Assembly (NCBI RefSeq): GCF_016741775.1
Contig: NZ_JAERRK010000001.1
Location: 372,001-436,000 of the forward strand
DNA length: 64,000 nt
Direction: 5' to 3'
Source of the DNA: Streptomyces actinomycinicus
Lineage (GTDB): Bacteria > Actinomycetota > Actinomycetes > Streptomycetales > Streptomycetaceae
Shown here: positions 61,818 to 64,000 of the stretch, piece after piece
Layout: every line of letters starts with the position of its first letter
Numbering within the stretch: position 1 is the stretch's first letter
Program-made: the position numbers and the translations under genes
The notes under the pieces: generated by a model
Seen by the model: only the letters and a program-made list of their open reading frames with translations
Databases searched by the model: none
What the model was told of the DNA's origin: nothing

Positions 61818-63938
61818 GTGATATCCACCGCTATTCGCGTCGCCCGGGTGGGCAGCGCGGCCCAGCTGGCCGCGGCGGCCCTCCTGATGCTGGGCTTCCC
61901 GGCCCTCATGCTGGCCGCGCTCGTCCCGAGCGTTCCCGCCTTCGCGGCCTTGGCCGCCGTGACGTACCTGGCGGACCACTATCTGCACCGCAAGGGCAGC
62001 TACCTGATCAACCGCCTGAGCAAGGTCCGGGCGGGCCTGTCGATCCGCTTCCTGATCCGGCAGCTGCTGCTGATCCTGCTGCTGGCGCGGCTGTCTCTCG
62101 CGGGCGACCTGATCTTCTACGGCGCGGTCGCCTGTTTCATCGCCTTCTACGGCCTGCAGGCCCCGCACGGTGCCCTGGTCACCCTCATCCGCAACCGCCG
62201 CCGGATGCCGGTCGCCACCCGCAACATCGACCTGAAGTCCCGCATCCGCATCCCGGACGCCCCGCCGCGCCGCCTGCTGCACCGGTCCGCGGAGAAGATG
62301 CTCCACCTCGACCTGTTCGCGATCGTCGGCGTCCTGGTCTCCGCCGAGCTTGAGTCCGCCGTCGCCGGCTTCACCGGCATCGGCCTCACCGTCGGCCTCG
62401 GCTGCCTCTACGTCCTCGTGCTCGTGCCGTACGTGCGCGGCCGGAAGATCCCGCCGCGGGCCGACGTCGTCCTCGCCGCCCTCGACGACTGGCTGGCCGC
62501 CTACCGGCCCGAGACGGTCCTGTACTTCTCCGGCTCCAAGGACTCCGCCTACCAGGTCAACATGTGGCTGGAGACGATGGAGCAGCTGGACACCCGGCCG
62601 CTGATCATCCTCCGCGAGCGCGCCATCCTGAACAGCCTCGCGCCCACCACGGTCCCCGTCGTCTGCGTGCCCGGAGGGGTGCACCTGATGAACATGGACC
62701 TGTCGACCGTGCGCGTGGCCCTGTACGCGGCCAACGTCGGCAAGAACATCCACCTGCTGCGCGTGCCCACCATGAAGCACGTCTTCATCGGCCACGGCGA
62801 CAGCGACAAGCTGGCCAGCGTCAACCCGTACAGCAAGGTGTACGACGAGGTGTGGACCGCCGGCCGGGCCGGCCGCGACCGCTACGCCATCGCCGACGTC
62901 GGTGTCCGCGACGACGACATCGTGGAGGTCGGCCGCCCGCAGCTCGCGCCCATCCAGAGCTGGCAGGGCGTGCCCGAGGACCGTATCCCCACCGTCCTGT
63001 ACGCCCCCACCTGGGAGGGCTGGGACGGCAACCCGGGCAACACCTCGATCGTGCTCGCCGGCGAGAACATCGTCACCCGGCTGGTGACCGCGGACCCGCC
63101 GGTTCGCGTCCTGTACAAGCCGCACCCGTTCACCGGCACCGTCAGCAAGGAGGCCGGCGCCGCCCACAAGCGGATCACGGCCATGGTCGAGAAGGCCGCC
63201 GCCGAGCGCGCCGCCGACTCCCGCTTCACCGCCGACACCGCCGCCCAGGAGGCGGCCAAGGCCGAGCTGGCCCGCATCGAGGCCCGCCTCGCCGAGCTGG
63301 CCGGCACCGGCGGCAACCGCCGCGACGAGGCCGAGGCCACCCGTGACGGCATGGTGGACGTGCACAAGCACGAGGAGATCGCCCGGCTGCGCGCCGAGTG
63401 GAACACCGCCTACTGGCGCTCCTTCCCGTCGTACGAGCACCGTGTCATCACGGGCGCCCAGCCGCGCCTGTACGACTGCTTCAACGTCTCCGACGCGATG
63501 GTCTCCGACATCTCCTCGGTGGTCTCGGACTTCATCGCGAGCGGCAAGCCGTACGCCGTCACCGACTCCGCCGAGGTGGGTGCCGAGGAGTTCAAGCGGC
63601 ACAACACCGCCGTACGCGCCGCGGTGATCCTCTCCAACAGCGCCGCCGAGCTGGGCGGCGTGCTGGACGCCGTGCGCGACCCGTCCGCCGACCCCCTCGC
63701 GGGCGAGCGCGGCGAGCTGAAGCAGTACCTGCTGGGGCCGGACGAGCCGAAGTCGATCGACCAGTTCAACGCCGCGGTCGCCGACCTGGCCCGCAAGGCC
63801 GAGACCCGCAACGCCGGCCAGCAGGCCCGGCTGGGCGCGGCGAACGCCGACCCCGCCGAGGCGGCCGAGCTGACCAACGCGCTGCCGGGCCAGCGCACCG
63901 CGTCGGCCGGAGACACGGACGGCGTGAGCGCGGGCTGA
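61818..63938 (+). CDS. CDP-glycerol glycerophosphotransferase-like membrane protein
   Basis: A 706-residue protein. The N-terminal ~210 residues contain about five to six helices (LAAAALLMLGFPALMLAALV and FLIRQLLLILLLARLSLAG). The C-terminal part is a GT-B-like Glyphos_transf domain with VFIGHGDSDKLASVNPYSK, VLYKPHPFTG and MVSDISSVVSDFIASGKPY, the motifs of TagF/TarL enzymes that polymerise polyol phosphates from CDP-activated donors. A charged coiled segment (ELARIEARLAELAG) interrupts the domain. GTG 61818 is the first start of the membrane part. It is likely to use the product of the preceding fusion enzyme. Confidence 0.88.
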   Translation: MISTAIRVARVGSAAQLAAAALLMLGFPALMLAALVPSVPAFAALAAVTYLADHYLHRKGSYLINRLSKVRAGLSIRFLIRQLLLILLLARLSLAGDLIFYGAVACFIAFYGLQAPHGALVTLIRNRRRMPVATRNIDLKSRIRIPDAPPRRLLHRSAEKMLHLDLFAIVGVLVSAELESAVAGFTGIGLTVGLGCLYVLVLVPYVRGRKIPPRADVVLAALDDWLAAYRPETVLYFSGSKDSAYQVNMWLETMEQLDTRPLIILRERAILNSLAPTTVPVVCVPGGVHLMNMDLSTVRVALYAANVGKNIHLLRVPTMKHVFIGHGDSDKLASVNPYSKVYDEVWTAGRAGRDRYAIADVGVRDDDIVEVGRPQLAPIQSWQGVPEDRIPTVLYAPTWEGWDGNPGNTSIVLAGENIVTRLVTADPPVRVLYKPHPFTGTVSKEAGAAHKRITAMVEKAAAERAADSRFTADTAAQEAAKAELARIEARLAELAGTGGNRRDEAEATRDGMVDVHKHEEIARLRAEWNTAYWRSFPSYEHRVITGAQPRLYDCFNVSDAMVSDISSVVSDFIASGKPYAVTDSAEVGAEEFKRHNTAVRAAVILSNSAAELGGVLDAVRDPSADPLAGERGELKQYLLGPDEPKSIDQFNAAVADLARKAETRNAGQQARLGAANADPAEAAELTNALPGQRTASAGDTDGVSAG

Positions 63939-64000
63939 CCGACGGGCCGTCCGGCCCGACCGCCGGCCCTGAGCGCAGGGGCCCTCGAGGAGCGATCCCC

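Overview
The window is a high-GC actinobacterial chromosome segment, almost certainly Streptomyces. The evidence is the gene order tig-clpP1-clpP2-clpX-valS-folC-ndk-mreBCD-pbp2-sfr, the later rne-rplU-rpmA-obgE block, GTG starts, leaderless promoters and GGGGAACTGCGC-type dispersed repeats. No rRNA, tRNA, CRISPR array, intact insertion sequence or integrase was seen.

Layout. (1) 1-20.35 kb is conserved core: trigger factor end, the two ClpP peptidases with a ClgR-like box, ClpX, a small membrane protein, ValS, FolC, a DUF4233 protein, Ndk, the MreBCD-PBP2-SEDS wall-synthesis cluster, a CYTH-CHAD protein and a B12-binding/radical SAM protein (TIGR03960 type). (2) 20.24-24.03 kb is a scar field. 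The last ~108 bp of the radical SAM gene, a small overlapping ORF and a terminator hairpin occur three times in direct orientation, separated by two ~1.6-1.9 kb segments of orphan and broken genes. This looks like repeated integration of elements into the 3' end of that gene. (3) 24.03-26.09 kb is an arsenic locus: arsR, an aquaglyceroporin and arsC are intact, but the flanking arsN-type acetyltransferase and arsI-type lyase are deletion remnants. (4) 26.2-27.15 kb holds a ParA-like ATPase with a small partner and a 14-bp minisatellite. (5) 27.2-45 kb is accessory: vanadium haloperoxidase-type phosphatase, an MDR reductase, an operon with a 19-codon leader ORF, SDR and VOC proteins, a three-gene DyP peroxidase unit, a transporter fused to a PP2C phosphatase and an anti-sigma-type kinase, a GlxA-type regulator, two divergent glycosyltransferase-like genes, a collagen-like secreted protein and two membrane proteins. 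(6) 45-53.1 kb returns to core: the radical SAM-linked DUF2344 protein, a very large RNase E/G, L21, L27 and Obg. (7) 53.2-64 kb is cell-envelope: three tandem secreted FG-GAP propeller proteins, PhoD, a cytidylyltransferase-SDR fusion and a CDP-glycerol glycerophosphotransferase-like enzyme, consistent with wall teichoic-acid-like polymer synthesis.

The radical SAM protein and its DUF2344 partner are normally adjacent. Here they are ~24.7 kb apart, so most of 20.35-44.98 kb is best read as inserted or accreted DNA. The most unusual single protein is the transporter-phosphatase-kinase fusion at 35.3-37.9 kb. The most informative structure is the triple repeat at 20.2-24.0 kb.
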